NCBI GenBank assembly: GCA_028289195.1
Contig: JANQQR010000005.1
Location: 124,001-188,000 of the forward strand
Direction: 5' to 3'
Length of the DNA: 64,000 nt
From: Phycisphaerales bacterium
Lineage (GTDB): Bacteria; Planctomycetota; Phycisphaerae; Phycisphaerales; UBA1924
Shown here: piece by piece, positions 17,657 through 28,128 of the stretch
How positions within the stretch are numbered: position 1 is the stretch's first letter
Layout: each line of letters starts with the position of its first letter
Position numbers and translations under genes: made by a program
The notes under the pieces: generated by a model
Seen by the model: only the letters and a program-made list of their open reading frames with translations
What the model was told of the DNA's origin: nothing
Database searches by the model: none

Positions 17657-18123
17657 CGGGTCGCCTCCCCGACGGAAAGCGAGGAGACCACGAGGTCGAC
17701 GTCCTGCGCGCCGGCGAGCGTCGCCGCCTGCAGCGCCGGGTGGACGCGCTCGTACGCTTCCGTGCGATCGGCCCGGACGAGCACGCGCACCTGCGGGTCG
17801 CGCCGGAGCAGGTCGCCCAGCGTCGACGAGAGGCGCCGGACTCCGTCGGGAGATCCGTCGAACGCGAGGGTGCCCAGGCGGTACGACCCGCCCTCGAGGG
17901 CTGTGCTGGGCGCGGGCACCACGTTGATCACGGCGCGTCCCTCGGAGTCGAGGAGGTCGGCGCCGCTCTCGGTGAGCGACGGCAGCACGAGGTCGATCGC
18001 CTGCTGGCTCGAGAACTGCGCCACGAGCATGAAGAAGATGATCAACTGGAACACGACGTCGATCATCGGCGTGAGGTTGACGAACGATCGCCCGCGCGGG
18101 CCTGTCCGGGAGGCGCGACGCAT
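17653..18123 (-). CDS. ExbD/TolR family proton-channel subunit (first copy)
   Basis: 156 residues with the hallmark 'FVNLTPMIDVVFQLIIFFMLVAQF' membrane segment near residues 14-37, including the conserved Asp, and a periplasmic domain ending 'VHPALQAATLAGAQDVDLVVSSLSVGEATR'. 'PQVRVLVRADRTEAYERV' matches the usual ExbD 'v.i.aD...y..v' strand-helix. The start overlaps the exbB stop by one base (TGATG), and its own stop overlaps the next exbD by 4 bp. The two ExbD copies are clearly different sequences, so the channel may be heteromeric. Confidence 0.93.
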   Translation of the reverse strand: MRRASRTGPRGRSFVNLTPMIDVVFQLIIFFMLVAQFSSQQAIDLVLPSLTESGADLLDSEGRAVINVVPAPSTALEGGSYRLGTLAFDGSPDGVRRLSSTLGDLLRRDPQVRVLVRADRTEAYERVHPALQAATLAGAQDVDLVVSSLSVGEATR

Positions 18124-18971
18124 CAGGGGCGCTCCGGGACCGGCGCCTCGACTCCGTTGATCAACTCTTCGGCCTCACGCGACGCCTGGCTGGTGATCTC
18201 ATCGATCCGGTTCCGCAGGACCGCGTAGCCGGCGAGCGCCGGGATCGCGACGACCAGGCCCCAGAACGTGGTCACGAGCGCGGTGCCGATGCCGCTGGCG
18301 AGGTTCACCGGATCGGGCGTGCCGCCCGAGGCGACGATCTCGCGGAAGGCGAGGATCATGCCGTAGACCGTTCCGAACAGTCCGATCATCGGTGAGACGT
18401 TCCCGATGATGTTCAGCGGCTCGATCCGGCGCATGAGATGGACGGTCCGCTCCTCGCCCGCCTGCTCGCCTGCCCGGACCATCGGGGCCTTGCCGTGCTG
18501 GTGTTCGCGGAGCGCGGCGTGGAGCACGCGGGCGAAGTAGGACTCGTCGCCCCGGACGAAGTCGAGGGTGTCGTTCACGCGCGACTCGGCGAGCAGGGTG
18601 CGCGCGCGGGCGCGCAGTTCCTCTGGAAAGAGCGACGATCGCGCCGATTCGAGCGCGTACCGGATCATCAGGCCGATGCTCGCGGCGCTGAGCGCCAGCA
18701 GCAGCCAGATGAGCAGCGTGCCGAGCCACTCCACGCGGCGCGTCGTCGGGTGGCGCTGGATGAAGAACACCTCCCCCATCGATACGGTCGCCATGTTCCC
18801 GGCGCCCTCGGCCGGGGCGTCGGATGACGATCCCGAGAGCGCCAGCACCAGCACGAGGACGACAACGAGCATCGCGCCTCCGACGAGGAAGCCAGGGCTG
18901 ACGACGACGCGGCGCACGCCCGGGGGCAGAACGCGGAGGATCGGTCCTGTTCGTGATTCGGCTGCGCTCAT
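18123..18971 (-). CDS. ExbB/TolQ/MotA family proton-channel subunit
   Basis: 282 residues. Three hydrophobic zones fit the MotA/TolQ/ExbB fold, plus one extra: an N-terminal segment near residues 27-48 ('GFLVGGAMLVVVLVLVLALSG'), TM near 83-107 ('WLGTLLIWLLLALSAASIGLMI'), and two close to the C-terminus ('IIGNVSPMIGLFGTVYGMILAF' and 'LVTTFWGLVVAIPALAGYAVL') holding the conserved Pro/Gly/Thr residues of the channel. The extra N-terminal segment and ~35-residue periplasmic loop are seen in many planctomycetal MotA/ExbB proteins. It is coupled to both flanking genes by overlaps. Confidence 0.92.
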   Translation of the reverse strand: MSAAESRTGPILRVLPPGVRRVVVSPGFLVGGAMLVVVLVLVLALSGSSSDAPAEGAGNMATVSMGEVFFIQRHPTTRRVEWLGTLLIWLLLALSAASIGLMIRYALESARSSLFPEELRARARTLLAESRVNDTLDFVRGDESYFARVLHAALREHQHGKAPMVRAGEQAGEERTVHLMRRIEPLNIIGNVSPMIGLFGTVYGMILAFREIVASGGTPDPVNLASGIGTALVTTFWGLVVAIPALAGYAVLRNRIDEITSQASREAEELINGVEAPVPERP

Positions 18972-19951
18972 CGCTGGGGCAACTCCTCGCGGCTGATGAA
19001 GTTGTACCCGTCTTCGCCCCCGTGCGCCGCGCCGAGCGCCTCGAGCACACCCGATCGGTCCTCGTCGATGAGGCCGATGGTCTTGATGAGCACCCTGCGC
19101 CGGCCGTTGCGCTGGTCAACGGGATTGAGCGAGTCGATGCGCGAGAGGATCTCGGGGCGCGTCGGGAGCCATTCCCCGACGCCGTTGATCTCTCGCGAGA
19201 GCACGAACACAGCGTCGGGCTCCAGCCCGAGGGCGAGTTCCAGGGCGCCGATGGGGTCGCTGCTGCCCGAGGGGAGGACCGAGCGGGCCCAGGCGAGGGC
19301 GTGGGCAACGTTCCGGGTCGTCGCGCGGATGAGCCGGATCATGCGCACGCCGTCGGCGGGATCGGCGGGGTGCCGGGCGGCGACCTGGCCCGACGGGCCG
19401 AAGAAGAGGATCTGGAAGCGCTGGGTCGGCTCGAGGCGACGCACGCTGCGCTCCAGTTCAGCGAGCACGACCGGGAACGTGCTGACCATCGACCCCGAGG
19501 CGTCGACAACGAACACCACATCTCGCGCGTTCGACGCACCCAGACCGGCAAACCGGACGTCCGGCACGCTCCGCCTGCGCGTGAGTTCGAGCATCTGGTC
19601 GATCGGCGCGGGCTCGGGCACACTCGGTGCGGCGCTCGGCGCGCTCTCGGCCAGGAGATCCGAAAGGCTGGGGGCTTCCGGTGCGGCCGGGGAGTCCTGC
19701 TCCGGCGCCTCGGCGGCCCGGGTGCTGGTGTCTTCGGTGTCTGGCGCCTGCTCCATCGCGGCCATGCCGATCTCGTCGAAGCTCGCGATGACGCGCGGTT
19801 TCTCCGGATCGCTCGACAGAATGGTCCAGGCGATGAAGAAAAGGCCCCAGACAAGTGCGCCGTGGAGCACGAGCGAGAGTGCCCACGGCCCCGCGATGCG
19901 CCAGGCCCGGCCGGCGCGTCCCGCGGGTGGGTTGTCCGAAGGCCCGGGCAA
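18968..19951 (-). CDS. Von Willebrand factor A protein with TonB-like N-terminus
   Basis: 327 residues. Residues ~20-46 form one membrane segment ('WALSLVLHGALVWGLFFIAW') that resembles the N-terminal anchor of TonB. It is followed by ~70 residues rich in Pro, Ala, Glu and Ser. From ~residue 140 comes a VWA domain: 'RDVVFVVDASGSMVSTFPVVLAELERSV' with the DxSxS metal-ion site, 'FQILFFGPSG', and 'DAVFVLSREINGVGEW'. VWA domains bind protein partners through a bound divalent metal. The stop overlaps the exbB start by 4 bp (18968-18971). By position and anatomy it could take the place of TonB or TolA as the arm driven by the ExbB/ExbD channel; that is inference. Confidence 0.85.
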   Translation of the reverse strand: MPGPSDNPPAGRAGRAWRIAGPWALSLVLHGALVWGLFFIAWTILSSDPEKPRVIASFDEIGMAAMEQAPDTEDTSTRAAEAPEQDSPAAPEAPSLSDLLAESAPSAAPSVPEPAPIDQMLELTRRRSVPDVRFAGLGASNARDVVFVVDASGSMVSTFPVVLAELERSVRRLEPTQRFQILFFGPSGQVAARHPADPADGVRMIRLIRATTRNVAHALAWARSVLPSGSSDPIGALELALGLEPDAVFVLSREINGVGEWLPTRPEILSRIDSLNPVDQRNGRRRVLIKTIGLIDEDRSGVLEALGAAHGGEDGYNFISREELPQR

Positions 19952-19953
19952 GC

Positions 19954-20856
19954 TCAGTCGTCCGTTTCTTCCCCGGAGGAGTCGCGCGTATCACGCTTGC
20001 CGGATCCGAACAGGCGCCGATCGATGCTGGCCGCCCCAGCGCCGGTGAGCACCAGGCAGAGCGCCATGAGCAGGAGCGTGAACTGGAACAGCCACGGCTG
20101 CCAGGCGCCGACCCAATCAGAGCTGTCGAAGCGTGGCGCGGGGAGGAACCCGAGGAATGATGCGCTGGCGCCGGTCACCGCCGGTCCGATCGTGGTGAGG
20201 GTCATCGCCACCGCCATCGTCCCGGCGATCGACAGCGCGCTGAGGCGTGTGAACACGCCGAAGATCAGGAACACGCCGGCGACGATCTCGGTGATCGGGG
20301 CCGCCCACGCGAGCAACTTGATCACGGTGTTGCCCGCCAGGAACGAGGGCCAGAGTTGGCCGGAGCCGCTGGCGTTTGGTTCGGAACTGGTCTTGAGCAG
20401 GTAGGCCAGGTAGTAGAGCCGGCGCGCCTCGACGGGACCGGTGATGACCTCCGCAACGTCGGCATCGGGGCTCGCCTCGGTCGGGGCTTCGAGCACCTCG
20501 CCGGTGGCCTCGTCGCCTTCACCCTGAGCTTCTTCGGGCTGAGACTCTTCGGGCTGGGCTTCTTCCTCCTCGGCGGGTTGCTCGGCCTGGGCCCGGATGA
20601 CCCGGGGTGACGCGCCCGGTGCGCGGACGTTGGCGTCCGGATCGAGCTCTGGCTCCGGGGCATCGGCGTCGCCCGGTGCGTCCGGGGCCGCGTCGGTGGT
20701 GCTGACGCCGAGCTGTGCGAGCACCGCCGCCTGCTCGGGGCCGAAGGTCTCGACATAGAAGAGCTTGCCGTACCCCGCCCAGATGAACACCAGCGCTAGC
20801 CCGAGACGCAGCAGGAGCGGCGCCGCGTTGGCTGCCATCTTCTGGCTCACGGTCAT
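19954..20856 (-). CDS. DoxX-family membrane protein with long acidic insert
   Basis: 300 residues from the ATG giving MTVSQKMAANAAP, preceded by AAAGGA. It is DoxX/SURF4-like: TM1 'LLLRLGLALVFIWAGYGKLF', then after a long insert 'NTVIKLLAWAAPITEIVAGVFLIFGVFTRLSAL', 'IAGTMAVAMTLTTIGPAV' and a last segment 'WLFQFTLLLMALCLVLTGAGAASIDRRLF'. Between TM1 and TM2, where relatives have a short loop, there are ~110 residues dominated by Glu, Pro, Ala and Asp ('PAEEEEAQPEESQPEEAQGEG'). It lies 2 bp upstream of the VWA gene and is probably the first gene of the ExbBD operon. DoxX proteins are linked to oxidation/redox functions in some bacteria; the role here is unknown. Confidence 0.85.
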   Translation of the reverse strand: MTVSQKMAANAAPLLLRLGLALVFIWAGYGKLFYVETFGPEQAAVLAQLGVSTTDAAPDAPGDADAPEPELDPDANVRAPGASPRVIRAQAEQPAEEEEAQPEESQPEEAQGEGDEATGEVLEAPTEASPDADVAEVITGPVEARRLYYLAYLLKTSSEPNASGSGQLWPSFLAGNTVIKLLAWAAPITEIVAGVFLIFGVFTRLSALSIAGTMAVAMTLTTIGPAVTGASASFLGFLPAPRFDSSDWVGAWQPWLFQFTLLLMALCLVLTGAGAASIDRRLFGSGKRDTRDSSGEETDD

Positions 20857-21015
20857 TTCAATCGGTCCTTTCGTCGCGGCCGACGATGTGCGCCATCGTG
20901 TGGCGGCCTGAGGGGTCGGCCCTGGTCCTCGATCACCAAGCCCTCGACCGCTCATCCTACTCGCCCCGGCGCTCGGGCGGGGCGGAAACGCCCGCGTACA
21001 ATCGCCCTCGCACGC

Positions 21016-21099
21016 GCGGGCGTGGCGGAATTGGCAGACGCGCGGGATTTAGGTTCCCGTGTCCGGAAGGACGTGCAGGTTCGACCCCTGTCGCCCGCA
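21016..21099 (+). tRNA. tRNA-Leu(UAG)
   Basis: Complete class II tRNA of 84 nt without encoded CCA. Acceptor stem GCGGGCG pairs with CGCCCGC and A is the discriminator. The anticodon arm is CGGGA-TTTAGGT-TCCCG, giving anticodon UAG (reads CUN Leu). The long variable arm forms the hairpin GTCC-GGAA-GGAC, and the T arm contains GGTTCGACCCC. CCA must be added by the nucleotidyltransferase. Confidence 0.97.
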
Positions 21100-21109
21100 T
21101 TGGCCCGGA

Positions 21110-24193
<3,084 letters not shown>

Positions 24194-24424
24194 GGTCGGA
24201 TCGGCGCCGGCGCTGCGAAGGCGGCGCACAGAGGCACTCGGTGGCTATCGGTGAGGGAGGACCAGCCGTTTATCCGCACCCGGCGGGAGCTTCCCTATTC
24301 ACCAAAGCCTCTCATCGCGCCTCCCGCGCCTCTTGGGATTGACCCCCTCGAACGGGTGAATTGCGGGATATCCGGGGACGGCCCTGACGTCGTGCGTCTA
24401 TTCTGACAGCGTCAGGACCGCACC

Positions 24425-24727
24425 ATGAAGATCCCGCCGTCATCCATCCCTCTGCAGATCGCCCGCGCCTACGCCGCTGCGGGCCCGAATCCTGCGCAAC
24501 CAGCTCCGCCCGCGCAGCCGATCGGGCGCATCGACCGCTTCGACGGCCAGCAGGCGCGCGACCCCAGCGGTGCTGATCGCCTCGTCGCAGGCGCCGTACC
24601 CGGTCGGGTGGAGTTCGACGACAGCGGCGCGGCTCGCCCGGCCCTGTCGATCTACTCGAGCCCCGCCGAGCGCAACACGGCGGCGACCGGGGTCGCGCTC
24701 GGGCGCACGATCGACGTCTCGGGCTAA
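24425..24727 (+). CDS. Small Pro/Ala-rich protein, possibly lineage-conserved
   Basis: 100 residues from ATG 24425, with AGGA 7 bases upstream. The N-terminal half is Pro/Ala-rich ('NPAQPAPPAQPIGRIDRFDGQQ'). The C-terminal half has the ordered stretch 'DRLVAGAVPGRVEFDD' and ends 'LSIYSSPAERNTAATGVALGRTIDVSG'. There is no signal peptide or membrane segment. The ending has the look of a short conserved planctomycetal protein I have seen in similar form, but I cannot name a family and give no function. It ends 9 bp before the class V aminotransferase start, so the two are probably co-transcribed. Confidence 0.55.
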   Translation: MKIPPSSIPLQIARAYAAAGPNPAQPAPPAQPIGRIDRFDGQQARDPSGADRLVAGAVPGRVEFDDSGAARPALSIYSSPAERNTAATGVALGRTIDVSG

Positions 24728-24736
24728 CCTTCGGCC

Positions 24737-25939
24737 ATGCCGGCCGATCAGACCCTCCCATCTCGCAGCGCACTCGCGCACCACTGGACGCTCGATCCGG
24801 ACGTGGTGTTCCTGAACCACGGCTCGTACGGCGCGTGCCCCATCGGTGTGCAGGAGATCCAGCGCGAGTTCCGCGACCGGATGGAGCGAGAGCCGGTCCA
24901 GTTCTTTGCTCGGGATCTCGAGGGGTTGCTCGACAGCGCGCGCCAGACCCTGTCGTCGTTGCTGTCGTGCGACCCGGCCGGGTTGGGGTTTGTCCCCAAC
25001 GCGACCGCCGGGGTGAACGCCGTGGTGCGCTCGATGCGATTCGAGCCCGGCGACCAGTTGCTGACGACGAGTCACGAATACAACGCGTGCAACAACGTGC
25101 TGCGCTGGGCCTGCGACCGGTGGGGGTGCGAGCTTGTTGTGGCGGACGTGCCGTTCCCCCTCCATGGCCCGGACGATGTGACCGGTGCGATCAGCGCTGC
25201 GCTCACCGATCGCACTCGCCTGGCTTTGGTGAGCCATGTGACAAGCCCGAGCGCGGTCGTGTTTCCGATCGAAGCGATCGCCCGGGTCTGCGAGTCTCGC
25301 TCGGTCCCGCTGCTCGTCGACGGGGCGCACGCGCCGGGGATGGTCGAGCTCGATATCGGCTCGCTGGGTGTGCCGTTCTACACGGGCAACTGCCACAAGT
25401 GGATCTGTGCGCCGAAGGGCGCCGGGTTCCTGCACGTGCGCGAGGACTGGCGCGAGCGGATCCGCCCGGCGATCATCTCCCACGCCTACAACACGCGCAA
25501 CGACGAGCGCTCGAAGTTTCATCAGCTCTTCGACTGGACGGGTACGGGGGATCCGACGCCCTACCTGAGCGTGCCGGCGGCTCTCGAATCCATGCGGAGC
25601 ATTGGCGGCAGCTGGGAGGGAGTCCGCCGGCACAACGCGGGACTCGTGCGCACGGGACGCGACGCTCTGTGCGCCGCCCTGGGTGTCGAGGCACCCGTGC
25701 CTGATGCCATGCTCGGGTCGATAGCCACTGTGCCGCTGCCCGATTCCGATGGGCCCGCGCCGAAGTCGAGCTTGTACGCCGACGCGCTGCAGGACGCGCT
25801 CAAGCGTGAGTGGGGCGTGCAGGTGCCGGTGATCCCCTGGCCGTCGCACCCGTCGCGTTGCATGCGCATCAGCGCGCAGCTTTACAACGCGCGGGAGGAG
25901 TACGACCACCTCGCCAGCGCCCTGCGATCGCTGCTCTAG
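24737..25939 (+). CDS. Class V aminotransferase family protein (isopenicillin N epimerase-like)
   Basis: 400 residues. PLP-dependent fold type I enzyme: N-terminal 'FLNHGSYGACPIGVQEIQREF' typical of the isopenicillin-N-epimerase-like branch, PLP-contact region 'VPNATAGVNAVVRS', 'TSHEYNACNNVLR', Asp in 'PLLVDGAHAPGM', and the Schiff-base lysine in 'TGNCHKWICAPKGAGFL'. The C-terminal small domain ends 'SRCMRISAQLYNAREEYDHLASALRSLL'. Substrate cannot be predicted; relatives include epimerases, cysteine desulfurase-like and selenocysteine lyase-like enzymes. The 3' end overlaps the convergent methyltransferase gene by 4 bp within CTAG. Confidence 0.9.
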   Translation: MPADQTLPSRSALAHHWTLDPDVVFLNHGSYGACPIGVQEIQREFRDRMEREPVQFFARDLEGLLDSARQTLSSLLSCDPAGLGFVPNATAGVNAVVRSMRFEPGDQLLTTSHEYNACNNVLRWACDRWGCELVVADVPFPLHGPDDVTGAISAALTDRTRLALVSHVTSPSAVVFPIEAIARVCESRSVPLLVDGAHAPGMVELDIGSLGVPFYTGNCHKWICAPKGAGFLHVREDWRERIRPAIISHAYNTRNDERSKFHQLFDWTGTGDPTPYLSVPAALESMRSIGGSWEGVRRHNAGLVRTGRDALCAALGVEAPVPDAMLGSIATVPLPDSDGPAPKSSLYADALQDALKREWGVQVPVIPWPSHPSRCMRISAQLYNAREEYDHLASALRSLL

Positions 25940-26772
25940 GTCTCGCTGAACGCTCGCGCACAGGCCGTGGTGTGGGCGACGCCCGTGCCGCAGCAGCCTC
26001 CGATGATCGTTGCTCCTGCGTCCGCCCACTCGCGGGCGAACTCGGCGTAGCGACCGGCTCCAAGGTCGTGATCGCTCGCCCACCCGACGTATTCGTCGGC
26101 GTGACCGGCGTTGGCGTAGGCGCCGAATGGGACACCTATGCCCGCAGCCGCGATCGCGCGCACGAAGCCCGTCGTCCGGGACGCGGGCACGCAGTTCACG
26201 AGCACGGCGCTCGCCCCGGCGCGTGCGCCCCGGGCGAGCGATCGTGCCAGGTCCGTTTCGCTCAGCAGATCGGCATCGGGCCCCGCGGTGAGGCTGAGCC
26301 ACACGGGCAGGCCGGTCTCGAGCGCCTGCTCGCAGGCGATCAAACCCTCGTCGGCGCTGGGGAACGTCTCGCACAGGATCAGGTCGACTCCGGCGCCCGC
26401 GAGGCAGCGGGCCATCTCGGCGTGCTCGCGCGCGCACTCGGCACGCGCCGGGGAGAGAGCGGGCCGGTAGCAGTCTTCGAGCGGCGAGATGCTGCCGGCG
26501 ACTAGATGCTCCGCGGGAATCGCGGCACGGCAGATTTCGACGGCGCGAATGGTCAGGCGCTCCCACTCGTCGCCGGCCTGGCGCCGCTTGGTTCTGAAGG
26601 TGTTGGTCGTGTGCACCCTCGCGCCCGCCTGCGCGTAGTCGCGATGGATCGCCCCGAGCACGTCCGGGGCGCTGTCGATCGCGCCCGCGCTCCAGAGCGG
26701 GAGCGGCGTGGGCACCGCGCGGGCGTGCAGCTCGGTTCCCACCGGGCCATCGAGGATCGTGATCGGCGACAT
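25936..26772 (-). CDS. Homocysteine S-methyltransferase family protein
   Basis: 278 residues from ATG 26772. Zinc-dependent methyl transfer to homocysteine (BHMT/MmuM/MetH N-terminal family). N-terminal 'ILDGPVGTELHARAV', then 'HTTNTFRTKRRQAG', 'DLILCETFPS', and the zinc ligands: Cys in 'AVLVNCVPAS' and the paired Cys in 'IIGGCCGTGVAHTTACA'. The methyl donor (S-methylmethionine, betaine or other) cannot be told from sequence. It is single-domain, so it is not a full MetH. It shares 44 bp of upstream DNA with the divergent Eis-like gene. Confidence 0.88.
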   Translation of the reverse strand: MSPITILDGPVGTELHARAVPTPLPLWSAGAIDSAPDVLGAIHRDYAQAGARVHTTNTFRTKRRQAGDEWERLTIRAVEICRAAIPAEHLVAGSISPLEDCYRPALSPARAECAREHAEMARCLAGAGVDLILCETFPSADEGLIACEQALETGLPVWLSLTAGPDADLLSETDLARSLARGARAGASAVLVNCVPASRTTGFVRAIAAAGIGVPFGAYANAGHADEYVGWASDHDLGAGRYAEFAREWADAGATIIGGCCGTGVAHTTACARAFSET

Positions 26773-26816
26773 CGAGCCCAAGCCTAGCACCCGCGCCCGA
26801 TTACACTGGCCCCGCT

Positions 26817-28025
26817 ATGGCACCATCCAACCTCACCTACCGGCCCTACGACCACGAACGCGACAACGAAGCGGCAGCAGCCTGCATCGCCCACGCCTTC
26901 GGCACGCCGATCGACCTGTGCTCAAAGTGGCTAGGGATGCTCAAGGACGAGTTCCGCGTCGCGACACTGGGCGACACGCTCGCGGGGACGGTCGTGCTCT
27001 ACGACGCGGGGCAGTTCTTCGGGAGCAAGAGCGTGCGCATGCTCGCCGTGGCCGGCGTCACCGTCACGGCCGAGGCCCGCGGCAAAGGCGTGGCCAAGGA
27101 GATGATGCGGCGCTGCGTGCTCGAGATGCACGAGATGGGCGCACCGCTCACGTCGCTCTACCCGGCGACGCAGCCTCTGTACCGGGGCGTGGGCTACCAG
27201 GTGTCGGGCTGGATCTACGAGCACCGCATCCCCACGGGCGACTTCGCCCCGCGCCCGGGCGACACGCCCGGCGACGAGCGCGCCCTGGACATGCGCCCCG
27301 TGACCGAGAACGACCACCCGCGCATCAAGGAGATCTACTCCGATTTCGCGCGCGGCCTGGACGGCTACATCGATCGCGATCGCATCTTCTGGCACCGGGT
27401 GTTCCTCCCGCAGGCAGAGCCGACGGACTCGTTCTGCGCGTACGACCCGGCGACGGGCGAGATCGAGGGATACGTGGTCTTCAAGCGCCGTTCGGGCGGC
27501 GGCGACCCGGGCACGCAACTGGTGATGGACGTCGCCTTCTCGACGCCCCGCGCCGGGCGGCGCCTGTGCGTGTTCCTGAGTTCGCACTCGTCGACGATCA
27601 AGGACATCCACATCCGGGGCGGCGCCTACCACCCGCTGCAGATGCTGCTCACCGAGCAGCGCTACGAGTGGCTCAAGCGCGACTACTGGATGAACCGCGT
27701 GCTCGACGTGCCCAGCGCGATCGAGGGGCGCGGCTACACAAAGGGCCTGCGCACCCGCGCCGAGATCGCGATCACCGACCCGATCATCGAGGCCAACACC
27801 GGCAACTGGACCATCGAGACTGATGGCTCGGGCGGCGCCTCGTGCACAAAGGGCGGCAGCGGGATGGTGATGCTCGATATCCGGGATCTTGCGCCGCTGT
27901 ACTCGGGCCTCTTTGATGCCCGCACGCTGCGCACGCTCGGTCGCCTGAGCGGCCCGGACGACCAGCTCGATGCGCTCAGCGCGATGTTCGCCGGTCGCGG
28001 GCCGGCGGTGTGCGATCAGTACTAG
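26817..28025 (+). CDS. Eis-like GNAT-family N-acetyltransferase
   Basis: 402 residues, the length of Eis-type proteins. An N-terminal GNAT domain carries the acetyl-CoA loop 'VTVTAEARGKGVAKEMMRRCV' and 'LYPATQPLYRGVGYQVSGW'. A second GNAT-like domain follows, and a C-terminal sterol-carrier-like domain ends '...GPAVCDQY', with the terminal carboxylate that in Eis enzymes reaches the active site. Eis of mycobacteria acetylates aminoglycosides and host proteins; substrates of environmental relatives are mostly unknown. No regulatory or partner gene is obvious nearby. Confidence 0.88.
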   Translation: MAPSNLTYRPYDHERDNEAAAACIAHAFGTPIDLCSKWLGMLKDEFRVATLGDTLAGTVVLYDAGQFFGSKSVRMLAVAGVTVTAEARGKGVAKEMMRRCVLEMHEMGAPLTSLYPATQPLYRGVGYQVSGWIYEHRIPTGDFAPRPGDTPGDERALDMRPVTENDHPRIKEIYSDFARGLDGYIDRDRIFWHRVFLPQAEPTDSFCAYDPATGEIEGYVVFKRRSGGGDPGTQLVMDVAFSTPRAGRRLCVFLSSHSSTIKDIHIRGGAYHPLQMLLTEQRYEWLKRDYWMNRVLDVPSAIEGRGYTKGLRTRAEIAITDPIIEANTGNWTIETDGSGGASCTKGGSGMVMLDIRDLAPLYSGLFDARTLRTLGRLSGPDDQLDALSAMFAGRGPAVCDQY

Positions 28026-28128
28026 GCCGGGCTTCTGCCGGCCTTCTCCTTGCCCGGACCCGGACTCGGGGTAGGTTTGACCAATTGGCGTGTGCCATGG
28101 ATCGCACCCGACGGTCGGAGGAGGACCC

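Noticed and set aside
14850-19951. Zorya-type defence (ZorAB-like) reading of the ExbB/ExbD operon
   Set aside because: No OmpA-like ZorB C-terminus, helicase or nuclease gene; two small ExbD proteins and VWA/TPR partners instead.
24440-26566. 708-codon minus-strand frame across the aminotransferase
   Set aside because: Shadow of the aminotransferase and methyltransferase; the real minus gene is in another frame.
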